From NCBI GenBank assembly GCA_963709765.1, contig CAVPXL010000007.1, positions 62,001-126,000 on the forward strand: a DNA stretch of 64,000 nucleotides. The letters are read 5' to 3'. Below, in pieces: positions 18,129 through 26,898 of this stretch. How positions within the stretch are numbered: the stretch's first letter is position 1; every line of letters begins with the position of its first letter. Under the pieces are notes generated by a model. It searched no databases, was not told the DNA's origin, and saw only the letters and a list, made by a program, of their open reading frames with translations. This DNA is from Roseitranquillus sp963709765 (GTDB lineage: Bacteria; Pseudomonadota; Alphaproteobacteria; Rhodobacterales; Rhodobacteraceae). Both the position numbers and the translations under genes were made by a program.

Positions 18129-19349
18129 CTAGGCCGTCCACACCTGAATGCGCTCGCCGGCCTCGGTCAGTATTCCGCGCAAGGTGTCATAATCCTCGTG
18201 TTTCATACGAAGCCACGCGTTGGCCATGTAGCCGGCCTCGACCGACTGCGTCGGTGTGCCGGGCTGCGGGAAATGCTGACCGACCACGAGATGTCCGTAT
18301 TTGCGGAAGATCTCTTCAGTTCCCTCGTAACTCCGGATCACGCCGTCGCTGTCGGGCCGCAATGCGACAATTCCGACAGCGTAGCGCCGCGTCGGATAGC
18401 GGTCGACGGTGTGATGGCAGACGGCCAGCGCCCATTCGCGGTAGAGGTCGAACTCGCCGCTGGCGCAGTAGCTGTCCCATTGCCCCACCCCCGGCGGCCG
18501 ACAGCCGATTTCCGAGAACCGCAATCCCTTCGGGCCGAAGAACCATTCCATGTGCGTGGCGGCCGTGCCGATGCCGAGCGCGTCGATCACCCGCTGCCCC
18601 ATTTCCCGGACCTCGGTGTAGTCCGCGGCGTCGATCCGGTTGGTGGCGACGATCTGCGGCGAGATCCAGCGGGTCCGCATCGCTTCGAGGACGTTCGGGT
18701 AGTAATGGCTGACGAAGTCGTGCGCGACCCGGCCGTTGACGGCCAGCGTGTCGTAGATGCCTTCGTGTCCCTCCACGAACTCCTCGATGGCCGCAGGCGC
18801 GCCGTCCGCAAGTCCACTGGCCCGGATGACGTGGTTGAGCTCATCCGCGTGGCCCGCCCGGAACGTGCCCGCGGCCCCGGCCGAGGAGCGCGGCTTGAGG
18901 ATGACCGGAAAGCCGTGCGCGTGCACGAAATCCCACGCCTCCTGCGCGTTTGCCACACCGTCCGACGCCGCGGTCGGAACGCCGGCCTTTCGCAGCACCT
19001 CCTTCATCGCGACCTTGTCGCGGCAGAGGTAGGCGGTGCGCGCCGAGATGCCGGGGATGCCGGTGCGCTCGCGGACATGGGCGGCGGGAAGGATATGCGC
19101 CTCGACTGTGGCCTCCAGCCGGTCCACCCAGAAGCGCGACTGCGCCTCGCGCACCGCCCATTCCAGCGCGCCCTCGTTGGTGACGGACTCGATCTGCTGG
19201 TAGCCCGCGAGCCAGCCGCGCGTCTCCCCGTCGAGCCAGTCGTAGGGCCGCTCACCGATGCCCCAGACGGTGGCGCCGATGGAGGCGAGGGCGCGCACGA
19301 ACTCGCGCTGGTTGGCGGGAAAGGCCGGTTCGATGAAAAGGACGTTCAT
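18129..19349 (-). CDS. ATP-grasp domain protein (carboxylate-amine/thiol ligase fold)
   Basis: The protein has 406 residues. A Rossmann-like pre-ATP-grasp domain (MNVLFIEPAFPANQREFVRA, ASIGATVWGIGERP) is followed by an ATP-grasp fold: LCRDKVAMKEVLRKAGVPTA, the lysine and glycine loop FPVILKPRSSAGAAGTFRAG, the hinge AAIEEFVEGHEGIYDTLAV and the metal-binding end LRFSEIGCRPPGVGQWDSYC. These enzymes activate a carboxylate as acyl-phosphate and join it to an amine. The last gene of a five-gene cluster with another ATP-grasp protein, a GCS2 ligase and two esterases, it starts seven bases after the esterase stop. The substrate is unknown. Confidence 0.85.
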   Translation of the reverse strand: MNVLFIEPAFPANQREFVRALASIGATVWGIGERPYDWLDGETRGWLAGYQQIESVTNEGALEWAVREAQSRFWVDRLEATVEAHILPAAHVRERTGIPGISARTAYLCRDKVAMKEVLRKAGVPTAASDGVANAQEAWDFVHAHGFPVILKPRSSAGAAGTFRAGHADELNHVIRASGLADGAPAAIEEFVEGHEGIYDTLAVNGRVAHDFVSHYYPNVLEAMRTRWISPQIVATNRIDAADYTEVREMGQRVIDALGIGTAATHMEWFFGPKGLRFSEIGCRPPGVGQWDSYCASGEFDLYREWALAVCHHTVDRYPTRRYAVGIVALRPDSDGVIRSYEGTEEIFRKYGHLVVGQHFPQPGTPTQSVEAGYMANAWLRMKHEDYDTLRGILTEAGERIQVWTA

Positions 19350-19356
19350 GGGCGCC

Positions 19357-20052
19357 TCATGCCGTGATTTCGTCGAGATAGACCGGCAGCATCCCGCGCC
19401 AGGTCGGCCAGTCGTGGTCCCATTCCGGCCCCCATTCGACGACGCGGTTCGGGATGCCCCTGTCGCCAAGCACCTCGGCCATGCGCCAGTTTTCGTCCGG
19501 CGCCTCCCATCGGCCGCCGCCCAGCGCCATCAGGATGAAGCGATGGCGCAGAATGTCGAGAAGCGGTCCGGTCAGGCCGGGAACGAAATGCATGGGCGAG
19601 GCGAAATAGAAGTCCTCGGTGCCATGAAACCCGAGCAAGCGTTCGAGGTCGTAGCTCGCGCTCATCGCGAGGGCGGCCCGGAAGAGGTGCGGATAGCGGC
19701 AGACGAGCGCGGTGGCATTGAACGCTCCGATGGAGGCGCCCGCGACGACCACCTCGGCCGCGTTGTCGCTGCAATCCGCGCGGATGGCGGGGACCACCTC
19801 TTCGGCGAGGCAGGCCTGGTAGCGGTTCGTCAGCCAGCAGCGGTACGCCACCGTTCCCCAGCCCGCGGCGAGCGCCCTCCCCCCGATGGAGTCGCAGGAG
19901 AAGACCTTGATCCGCCCCGCCTCGATCAGCGGCCAGACGGCGTCGAGCGCGCCCATGCGCTCGGCCTCCTCGGCGTCGCCTCCTGCCGTTGGCAGCAGCA
20001 GGACCGGCTGCCCCCAATGGCCCCAGCGGACGAGCGTGATGTCATGCTCCAT
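19357..20052 (-). CDS. Small alpha/beta-hydrolase (esterase D/putative esterase type)
   Basis: The protein has 231 residues. The nucleophile elbow is VVVAGASIGAFNAT, with Ser107 as the likely nucleophile, and GHWGQPVLLLPTAGGDAEEA near the N-terminus forms the oxyanion region. The histidine is probably in EWDHDWPTWRGMLP near the C-terminus. Its fold resembles esterase PF00756. It lies between two ATP-grasp genes, with gaps of 7 and 16 bases, so it probably works on the product of the ligases, either as a hydrolase or as an acyl transferase. The ATG at 20052 follows the upstream stop closely. Confidence 0.75.
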   Translation of the reverse strand: MEHDITLVRWGHWGQPVLLLPTAGGDAEEAERMGALDAVWPLIEAGRIKVFSCDSIGGRALAAGWGTVAYRCWLTNRYQACLAEEVVPAIRADCSDNAAEVVVAGASIGAFNATALVCRYPHLFRAALAMSASYDLERLLGFHGTEDFYFASPMHFVPGLTGPLLDILRHRFILMALGGGRWEAPDENWRMAEVLGDRGIPNRVVEWGPEWDHDWPTWRGMLPVYLDEITA

Positions 20053-20068
20053 CCGCGGCGAGTGCCAT

Positions 20069-21325
20069 CTAGAGGATGTCTTGATCGCCACGCTGCCCCT
20101 CCTGCTCACGCCAGAGCTGCACACGGCTCCAGAACAGTTCCGTGAACTCATCGATCTCGTGGGCGGGGAAGAGGGCCGTGACCTTCTGGTGGATCGCGTC
20201 GCGCAACGTCCCGGAGCCGAAGAAGTCATAGGCCAGCTCGTCCAGCTGCCCCAGATGGGTGTCGCAGAACTCCGTGAACCTCTCGGTCTCGAACCGCTCG
20301 TGGGCGATCCTGGCGTACTCGCCGAGACGCTCGCGCGGGGATATGTCGCGGTCGGCGATCTCGTAGAACGGCGCCCAGTCCATGTTCTTGCGCATGCTCC
20401 GGTCGGTGGCCGCGCAGAAGATCGACCACCGCAGGTTGGCCTTGATCATCCACGGGAAGTGATAGTGCAGGGATGTGACCTGACTGTCTGGGCAGGCGTT
20501 GGCGAAATCGATCGGGTGCCAGACGCCATTCCGCCGCAGGCTCTCGCACGAGTTGAAGTCCCAGCCGAAGAACGCGTTGATGCACATGGTCGTGTCGCGC
20601 AGGATCGATCGGTCTTCCTCGGGCAGGAAATCGATGTCCATCCGGTACCGGTCGTGGAGCGGCGCGGAGGGGTCGTAGTTCACGATCCGCATCTGGGGCC
20701 CCAGGCCAACGCAGCGCACGAACCAATCGTGCGGCAGCACCGCCGCCTGGATATTCATGACTTCGGTACCGCTTTCGTCGTAGGCGCGCTGGAAGTCGCG
20801 CAGGTTGTCGATCTTGCTGACACCCTTCCAACCGCCGCCGTGGTAGGGCTTCATGAAGAACGGGTAGCCCATCTTCTCGCCGATATCCGCGAGCGAGAAC
20901 ATGCGGGCATATTTCCGCAACGTCGGCTCAAGATCGTCGGAGGGATCGTAGGCCTTCGGCGGCAGCATCCAAGTGTCGGGAATTGGCAGGCCAAGGCGCA
21001 TCATCGCCGCATAGGACGTCTGCTTTTCGTTCGATTGCAGCGACCAGGGATTGTTGTAGACGTAGAGATCGTTGACGAGGATCGCCTTCTTGATCCATTC
21101 GCGGCTGGTCGAATACCAGTGCGTCAGGCGGTCGATGACCACGTCGTACTTGACCGGCTGGCGCAGGTCGAAGGGCTCGATCGTGACCCTCTCGAGGTTG
21201 AAATCGAGCTTCTGCCCGTCGACCTCGATGTTCTGCGTGACCTTTTCGAACAGGTTCTCGTACGCAATCGGCCAACAGATGTCGGCACCAAGCGACAGGC
21301 CGATGTTCACGGCTCTTCTGGACAT
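20069..21325 (-). CDS. ATP-grasp-like (RimK-type) protein
   Basis: The protein has 418 residues. The segment VNDLYVYNNPWSLQSNEKQT followed by SYAAMMRLGLPIPDTWMLPP is typical of RimK/glutathione-synthetase-type ligases at the border of the pre-ATP-grasp and ATP-grasp domains. The glycine loop is GYPFFMKPYHGGGWKGVSKI. Later parts (MRIVNYDPSAPLHDRYRMDI and FNSCESLRRNGVWHPIDFAN) are less usual and correspond to the metal-binding half. Such enzymes ligate amino acids to peptides or small acids. It follows the Fes-like esterase gene by 38 bases. Assignment to the ATP-grasp superfamily is fairly secure; the substrate is unknown. Confidence 0.72.
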   Translation of the reverse strand: MSRRAVNIGLSLGADICWPIAYENLFEKVTQNIEVDGQKLDFNLERVTIEPFDLRQPVKYDVVIDRLTHWYSTSREWIKKAILVNDLYVYNNPWSLQSNEKQTSYAAMMRLGLPIPDTWMLPPKAYDPSDDLEPTLRKYARMFSLADIGEKMGYPFFMKPYHGGGWKGVSKIDNLRDFQRAYDESGTEVMNIQAAVLPHDWFVRCVGLGPQMRIVNYDPSAPLHDRYRMDIDFLPEEDRSILRDTTMCINAFFGWDFNSCESLRRNGVWHPIDFANACPDSQVTSLHYHFPWMIKANLRWSIFCAATDRSMRKNMDWAPFYEIADRDISPRERLGEYARIAHERFETERFTEFCDTHLGQLDELAYDFFGSGTLRDAIHQKVTALFPAHEIDEFTELFWSRVQLWREQEGQRGDQDIL

Positions 21326-21363
21326 AACCCCCCCTCCGCAGCGCTACCGCGAAGGGCGCGCCG

Positions 21364-22554
21364 TCACTCGTTTGCGTTCCCGGCGGGAAGAACCCACATC
21401 AAGGCATCGCGCAACTGGTCACGCCAGTTGTGCCAATGATGTCCATCCCACGCGCTCTTGAACAGAACATCGACGCCGTGCTCACGCAAGAAAGAAGCCA
21501 TTTCGCGATTCTGGTCTGCCAGCCCCTCGAGTTCCCCCGTCGAGACGAAGGCGCGCGAAACCGGCAGCTCCGGCGCCCGGCGGAGCGCCTGAACCAGCCG
21601 CGCGATTCGGTGAAAAACCGGATGCGGACGAGCGGCGAGGATCTTCTCGTCGAAGATGAAGGATCCGGATTTCAGCACCAGCCCGCCGAATACGCCGGGA
21701 TACCGGAACGCGGTCGAGAGCGACGCCACGGCCCCGAGGCTGGCCCCGAGCAGCACGCGCTGCGCCGGCTCCCGCGTGAGGCTGAAATTCTCCGAGAGCT
21801 TCGGCAGCAATTCCCGAACCAGATAGCTGGCGTGCCGGCGCCCGTGGGAATATTCGTCCATCCTGTCGTGGGTCTGCAGAAGAACCGCGACGACCGGGGG
21901 GATGTCTTTCGCCTGAATCAGGTTGTCGAGCGAAGTCCCCAGATCGGCGTAGGTCATGTAATCCTCGCCGTCATGGATCACGACAAGGGCGTAGGCCTGC
22001 GCGGGGTCGTATCCCGCAGGCAGATAGACCCGCTCCTCGCGTTCTTCGCCGAAAACCTCGCTGGTCACGCGAACGGTTTCGAAGTGGCCCGACTTCGCGC
22101 CGCTCGGCCTGCTCCATTGCGGCCGCTCGTAGCCATATGTCCGGCATACCGAGTTCTCGCCGAACGGGTCACCCGCACGCGCGGGGTTCAGCGGGTCGAG
22201 CGTCCAGTGCTCGTTGTCGGGATAGCCGATCGCGAGCTTGTATTCGAAGCGCCCCTCATCCTCGACATCGACACGGAGAAGCCAGAGATCCGTTCCGGGA
22301 ACGCGGTGGAAGTGCTTGCGGTCGACGCCGGCATGGATCCAGCGCAAGAGTTCTACGCGCTGCGCCTCGCCACGCCAGGCGAATGTCACGGATCCGGGCT
22401 CGACGAGCGGAAACTCGTTCGTCGAGACGAAGGCATCGACCGCGTCGGAACCGGGAATGCCGCCCGCCAGCAAGGCGGCAAGCGTCGGGTGAACCGGCGC
22501 GCCAGAGACAAGACTCGCATCCTCCCCGCAAGAGGGGTTCGGCTGGCTGTTCAT
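21364..22554 (-). CDS. Enterochelin esterase-like (Fes/IroD-type) hydrolase
   Basis: The protein has 396 residues. An N-terminal beta-sandwich of the Fes/CBM48 type (PGSVTFAWRGEAQRVELLRW, LWLLRVDVEDEGRFEYKLAI) precedes an alpha/beta-hydrolase of the PF00756 esterase family: YDPAQAYALVVIHDGEDYMT, the nucleophile Ser272 in VLLGASLGAVASLS and a C-terminal histidine in WDGHHWHNWRDQL. Fes-type enzymes hydrolyse cyclic ester siderophores, but no signal peptide or siderophore synthase is near. In this cluster it probably acts on an ester or amide made by the ATP-grasp/GCS2 enzymes. Confidence 0.8.
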   Translation of the reverse strand: MNSQPNPSCGEDASLVSGAPVHPTLAALLAGGIPGSDAVDAFVSTNEFPLVEPGSVTFAWRGEAQRVELLRWIHAGVDRKHFHRVPGTDLWLLRVDVEDEGRFEYKLAIGYPDNEHWTLDPLNPARAGDPFGENSVCRTYGYERPQWSRPSGAKSGHFETVRVTSEVFGEEREERVYLPAGYDPAQAYALVVIHDGEDYMTYADLGTSLDNLIQAKDIPPVVAVLLQTHDRMDEYSHGRRHASYLVRELLPKLSENFSLTREPAQRVLLGASLGAVASLSTAFRYPGVFGGLVLKSGSFIFDEKILAARPHPVFHRIARLVQALRRAPELPVSRAFVSTGELEGLADQNREMASFLREHGVDVLFKSAWDGHHWHNWRDQLRDALMWVLPAGNANE

Positions 22555-22670
22555 GCGTCAGATCCCAGTGTTCGCGGCCGCTGCGTGCAGCATGCACGTC
22601 ACCGTCGGCCGGCCATGATTAGAGGATCTAGCTCTAGAAGGCAAAGATACGACGATGACGCGACGCGAGA

Positions 22671-23825
22671 CTACGTTGCGGCATCCTGCAATGCCACGTT
22701 GACGGATTGCTCGACCAGCCAGTCGACGACCGCGATCTGGGCGTCCCGATCCTCGGCGCCGCTCTCGATCGCCTCGTTGTAGACACGAAGCTGGTGATCG
22801 GCACTGGTGCCCCGACGGGCGATCGTGCGCGCATGTTCGACCTCGGCGACACAATCGAGCGCCTCGGCATGAGGCCGCAGGAGCTCGACGAGCTCGTCGA
22901 TGAGCTCGGGGAACGGGACCAGGACCTGCTTGCCGAAATCGGCGATCTCGGCCTCGACACCGTAGCGTTGCGCGCGCCACTTGTTCTCGAGGACCAGAAT
23001 GCGCCGGTATTGTCGCCAGCGCTGGTTCTCCTCGCGCAGATGGCAGAGCAGCCGAAGGATCGACTGGTAGAGCGCCGCGATGGTGAGCCCGTCCTCCTGC
23101 CAGGTACAGACGTCGCAGATCCGCAACTCGAGGGTCGGGTGGCGCGAACTCGGGCGCATGTCCCACCAGATCTTCGACGGATCCGAGACCAGCCCGGTCG
23201 CCGAAAGATCTTCCAGCATCTCGGTCCAGTCGTTCCAGCTGTCGAAGACCTCCGGAAAGCCCGATCGCGGCAGGTCGCCCACGATGATCGGCCGAAATGC
23301 CTTGAGGCCGGTGTCCTGCCCCTCCCAGAAGGGCGACGAGGTGCTGAGCGCCAGCAGATGCGGCATGAAGTACGCCGCCTGGCCCATGAGGTCGATGCGC
23401 AGGTTCTGATCCTTGATGCCGGCGTGGACGTGCATGCCGCAGATCGCCATGCGCCGCGCCAGGCTCCGATGCTCGGCGCCGAGGATACGGTAGCGGTCCA
23501 TGTCGACCGGCTCTTGCTCGCGCCAGTGCGACCAGGGGTGGGTCGAGGCGGCGATCATCCGCATTCCATGATCTTCGGCCGCCTTCGCGACGGTCTGGCG
23601 CAGTTCGGTGATTTCGGCGCGCACCTCGGCGACCGTCTGGCAGACACCGGTCCCGATCTCGATCTGGCTCTGCAGGAACTCGTGCGTGACCCTCCCCCCG
23701 AGGATCTCCTTGCACGATCTCATGAATCCCGGCGGCGGCCGGCTCGCCAAAGACCGACTTTCCGGATCGACAAGGAGGTACTCCTCCTCGACGCCGATCG
23801 AAATGGCCTCACTCAGTGCGGACAT
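22671..23825 (-). CDS. GCS2-family carboxylate-amine ligase (YbdK-like)
   Basis: The protein of 384 residues belongs to the glutamate-cysteine ligase 2 family, which makes gamma-glutamyl or related amide bonds with ATP. Family hallmarks are IGVEEEYLLVDPESRSLASR at the N-terminus, EFLQSQIEIGTGVC, GMHVHAGIKDQNLRIDLMGQ, PFWEGQDTGLKAFRPIIVGD and LELRICDVCTWQEDGLTIAA. YbdK of E. coli has weak gamma-glutamylcysteine synthetase activity and no assigned role. It starts the cluster, 116 bases ahead of the Fes-like gene. Its presence suggests that an amino acid is joined by its carboxyl to an amine in the product. Confidence 0.88.
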   Translation of the reverse strand: MSALSEAISIGVEEEYLLVDPESRSLASRPPPGFMRSCKEILGGRVTHEFLQSQIEIGTGVCQTVAEVRAEITELRQTVAKAAEDHGMRMIAASTHPWSHWREQEPVDMDRYRILGAEHRSLARRMAICGMHVHAGIKDQNLRIDLMGQAAYFMPHLLALSTSSPFWEGQDTGLKAFRPIIVGDLPRSGFPEVFDSWNDWTEMLEDLSATGLVSDPSKIWWDMRPSSRHPTLELRICDVCTWQEDGLTIAALYQSILRLLCHLREENQRWRQYRRILVLENKWRAQRYGVEAEIADFGKQVLVPFPELIDELVELLRPHAEALDCVAEVEHARTIARRGTSADHQLRVYNEAIESGAEDRDAQIAVVDWLVEQSVNVALQDAAT

Positions 23826-24313
23826 TCATATCCTCCCCGTTGCCGAACGGTCCCGTAGGGCCGCTACGGTGTCAAGCCGCGTCTGGGGCTCCGCGCATCG
23901 CGCTGCGCTCGGCCCGGGAATGACCGGTTTCCCGACGGCCCTTATGCTCGGACGGGACCGGCACAACGCGAAGGCGCGCAGCGAGATCGGCCGATTGCGC
24001 CGGAGGCAGGATCGGTCGAATTGCACCACCGGTCCGGCGTCGCCGCCCGTGTCCGTATCACCCGGCGCGGCTAAGACGCCGATTCATCGACCGAACGTCG
24101 GGCTTGCCGATGGCACAGCGCCTGATTTCAGGGCAGACTCGGCCAGATTGCCCCGGTCCGAACGCATTTGCCCTGTTCGCGACGCGTTGCTCCCGAAAAC
24201 CTGACCGGCGACAGTTGCGCCTCTCGGGCCGAGGGGCGGAAGGGCGGTACGCAGGGTCGTGGGTGACCAGCCGCCGTAGGGGCGGGGCCCACGTCGAAAG
24301 CAGGGAGACGACC
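23826..24313. other. Divergent intergenic region
   Basis: This 488-base stretch lies between the GCS2 ligase gene and the NCS2 permease gene, which are transcribed away from each other. It must contain both promoters. Short open frames are present, but none has a family resemblance, and the long upstream extension of the permease frame has no coding character. No riboswitch or clear operator was recognised. Confidence 0.4.
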
Positions 24314-25753
24314 ATGGCAGACACGTCCATCGGGACACCGGAGCAACTCCGCGATCCCGACTATACACCCCCGTTGCACAAGGCGATCCCGCTCGGGATC
24401 CAGCACGTGCTTGCCATGTTCGTCTCGAACGTGACGCCCGCGATCATCCTCGCGGGAGCGGCGGGTTTCGGGTTCGGATCGAATTCGCCGGACTTCCCGG
24501 AGCTGCTCTACCTCATCCAGATGTCGATGCTTTTCGCAGGTGTTGCGACGCTCCTGCAGACGGTCACGCTGGGCCCGGTCGGAGCCGCGCTCCCGATCGT
24601 CCAGGGAACGTCCTTCGCGTTTCTGCCGATCATGATTCCCCTGGTCGCGGGGAAAGGCGTCGACGCGCTGGCCGCGCTTTTCGCCGGCGTCTTCCTCGGC
24701 GGCCTGTTTCATGCGTCGCTCGGGCTTGTCATCGGCCGTATCCGGTTCGCTCTGCCGCCGCTCGTGACCGGACTGGTGGTGACCATGATCGGCCTGGCCC
24801 TGGTGCGCGTCGGCATCCAGTACGCGGCAGGCGGCGTCCCGGCCATCGGCACGCCGGAATACGGGAGCCTGCTCAACTGGTCGGCGGCGGGCGTGGTGAT
24901 CCTGGTCACCCTGGCGCTCAAGTTCTTCGCCCGCGGGATGCTGGCGATCTCGGCGGTGCTGCTCGGACTCATCGCGGGCTACGTCTATGCCATCCTCATC
25001 GGAATGCTGCCGCTCGAGTCGATCACCGGCTCGTGGGAACGCAGCGCCGCATTCGCGCTGCCGCAACCCTTCAAGTACGGTTTCGAGTTTTCCATTGCGG
25101 CCGTCCTCGGCTTCTGCCTGATGGCCTTCGTGTCGGCGGTCGAGACGGTCGGAGACGTCAGCGGCATCACCAAGGGCGGTGCCGGGCGCGAAGCCACGAA
25201 CCGCGAGATCACGGGCGCCACCTTCGCCGACGGCCTCGGAACCGCGCTGGCCGGCATCTTCGGCGGACTTCCGAACACGTCGTTCAGCCAGAATGTCGGC
25301 CTGATCGCGATGACCGGCGTCATGAGCCGGCACGTGGTGACCTGCGGCGCGATCTTTCTCATCATCTGTGGCCTGGTTCCCAAGGTCGGCGCCCTGATCC
25401 GGACCGTCCCGATCGAGGTTCTCGGCGGCGGGGTCATCGTGATGTTCGGGATGGTCGTGGCCGCAGGGATCTCGATGCTGTCGGACGTCACGTGGAATCG
25501 CCGCAACATGGTCATCTTCGCGGTGGCCCTGTCCATCGGCCTCGGGCTTCAGCTGGAGCCCGACGCGGTGCAGCATCTGCCCGACTGGGCACAGGTGCTG
25601 ATGGTGAGCGGCCTGCTACCCGCCGCGTTCATCGCGATCTTCTTGAACCTCCTGCTTCCGGAGGAGCTCGCCGACGAAGCCACAGAGGAGATTACCGGCG
25701 GACTTTCGGGGCACGAAACCTGGGGCCGTTCCAACGAGAAAGCGGTGGATTAA
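24314..25753 (+). CDS. NCS2 family nucleobase (uracil/xanthine/urate) permease
   Basis: This inner-membrane symporter has 479 residues and about 12-14 membrane segments. The NCS2 signature region is FVSAVETVGDVSGITKGGAG, with the conserved glutamate, and GGLPNTSFSQNVGLIAMTGV follows. IPLGIQHVLAMFVSNVTPAI near the N-terminus is also typical. The FSQNVG variant is characteristic of the xanthine/urate branch rather than the UraA branch, so a purine is the likelier substrate. The start at 24314 is set by a GGGAGACG ribosome binding site. It stands alone and converges on the urea-importer operon. Confidence 0.9.
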   Translation: MADTSIGTPEQLRDPDYTPPLHKAIPLGIQHVLAMFVSNVTPAIILAGAAGFGFGSNSPDFPELLYLIQMSMLFAGVATLLQTVTLGPVGAALPIVQGTSFAFLPIMIPLVAGKGVDALAALFAGVFLGGLFHASLGLVIGRIRFALPPLVTGLVVTMIGLALVRVGIQYAAGGVPAIGTPEYGSLLNWSAAGVVILVTLALKFFARGMLAISAVLLGLIAGYVYAILIGMLPLESITGSWERSAAFALPQPFKYGFEFSIAAVLGFCLMAFVSAVETVGDVSGITKGGAGREATNREITGATFADGLGTALAGIFGGLPNTSFSQNVGLIAMTGVMSRHVVTCGAIFLIICGLVPKVGALIRTVPIEVLGGGVIVMFGMVVAAGISMLSDVTWNRRNMVIFAVALSIGLGLQLEPDAVQHLPDWAQVLMVSGLLPAAFIAIFLNLLLPEELADEATEEITGGLSGHETWGRSNEKAVD

Positions 25754-26202
25754 CCGCCTCGCCCGCGAGACGATGCCGGGGCTTGGGCAGCGACAAGCTC
25801 CTTGCCGGTTGTGTTGTTACAGGACGTGCGGACCCCACACGGCGATGGTCCACGACAATGCCTTCGCACCCATACCGCTCGATCCTGTCGACGCCAGGCG
25901 CGTCTCTCGAGAAAGGCGATTGCAGAACCTCAAGGCAGCGAAGTGTCCCGCACAACCGACCTTCAGTCCACGCTTCGCTCTCGCAGGTTTCCGCGAGTTG
26001 TCGAGTGCGCGCAATCCCGGCCGGAATCTGAACTCGCGCACGGGCTGCAACACATCTGGCAGGGGGCGGGAGCCGGCGAAGCCACCCTCTTGTCTTCCCG
26101 GTGAAACGCTTCGGCATTCGGGCGTCTCTCCCGGAGACCCGACGGCCGAGGCATCCGGGGCGGGGAGCGGATCGTAGCCCGCGTTTCGCGACCCGGACGG
26201 AC
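25754..26202. other. Intergenic region between convergent genes
   Basis: These 449 bases separate the permease stop from the urtE stop. A weak imperfect hairpin lies directly after the permease gene (about 25759-25776), without a U-tract. The open frames here have no recognisable family, and I see no gene. Confidence 0.35.
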
Positions 26203-26898
26203 TCAGACGGAAACGTCGGCCAGCACGTCGCTGCGGGAGGCTGTCGCACGCGCCTCGTCACGCAAGACGGTGCCGCGGCTCAGGGCCACGATCCGGTCGG
26301 CAAGTCCCCAGGCGAAGTCGAAACGCTGCTCCACCAGAACGATGGCCATGTCGCCACGGCCTCTCAGATCGCGGATGACGCGTCCGATCTGGTCGATGAT
26401 GTTGGGCTGGATGCCCTCGGTCGGCTCGTCCAGCAGCAGCACATTGGGCCGGGTCACGAGTGCCCGCGCGATGGCGAGCTGTTGCTGCTGACCGCCCGAG
26501 AGGTCGCCGCCGCGCCGTCCGCGCATCTCGTCCAGAACCGGAAACAGGTCGAATATCTCGCCCGGCACGTCGCGCGCCTTACGCTCGAGGCAGGCGAAAC
26601 CGACGGCGAGGTTCTCGGCCACCGTAAGCTGGGGAAAGATCTCGCGCCCCTGCGGAACGTAGGCGATCCCGGCCCGCGCGCGCGACTTGGCGCCCGGCGG
26701 CAGGACGGCGCCGTCGAGCGTGATTGTGCCGCCCGCCGGATGGCGCCCCGAGATCGCCTTGAGAAGCGACGTCTTGCCCGTCCCGTTCAGACCCATGACG
26801 CAGGTGACCTCGCCGCGCGCCGCGTTCAGGTCGACGCCATGCAGGACGCGGCTGCCGCTGTAATCGAGCGTGACGCCCCTGGCCTCAAGCATCCGCAT
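26203..26898 (-). CDS. urtE: Urea ABC transporter ATPase UrtE
   Basis: This LivF-type ATPase of 231 residues carries Walker A VMGLNGTGKTSLLKAI, the signature DLSGGQQQQLAIARAL and Walker B VLLLDEPTEGIQPNIIDQIG. The last motif (GIQPNII with IGRVI) is characteristic of UrtE as against amino-acid LivF. It ends the urt operon. The gene overlaps the urtD end; a second in-frame ATG at 26892 is equally possible. It powers urea uptake with UrtBCD and UrtA, commonly under nitrogen control. Confidence 0.93.
   Translation of the reverse strand: MRMLEARGVTLDYSGSRVLHGVDLNAARGEVTCVMGLNGTGKTSLLKAISGRHPAGGTITLDGAVLPPGAKSRARAGIAYVPQGREIFPQLTVAENLAVGFACLERKARDVPGEIFDLFPVLDEMRGRRGGDLSGGQQQQLAIARALVTRPNVLLLDEPTEGIQPNIIDQIGRVIRDLRGRGDMAIVLVEQRFDFAWGLADRIVALSRGTVLRDEARATASRSDVLADVSV

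Noticed and set aside
21364..22554. Siderophore utilisation locus, from the Fes-like esterase
   Set aside because: No iron transporter, siderophore synthetase or Fur-like site is nearby; the neighbours are amidoligases.
24104..24313. A 70-residue N-terminal extension of the NCS2 permease
   Set aside because: It is Arg-rich, unlike NCS2 proteins, and a good ribosome binding site precedes the ATG at 24314.
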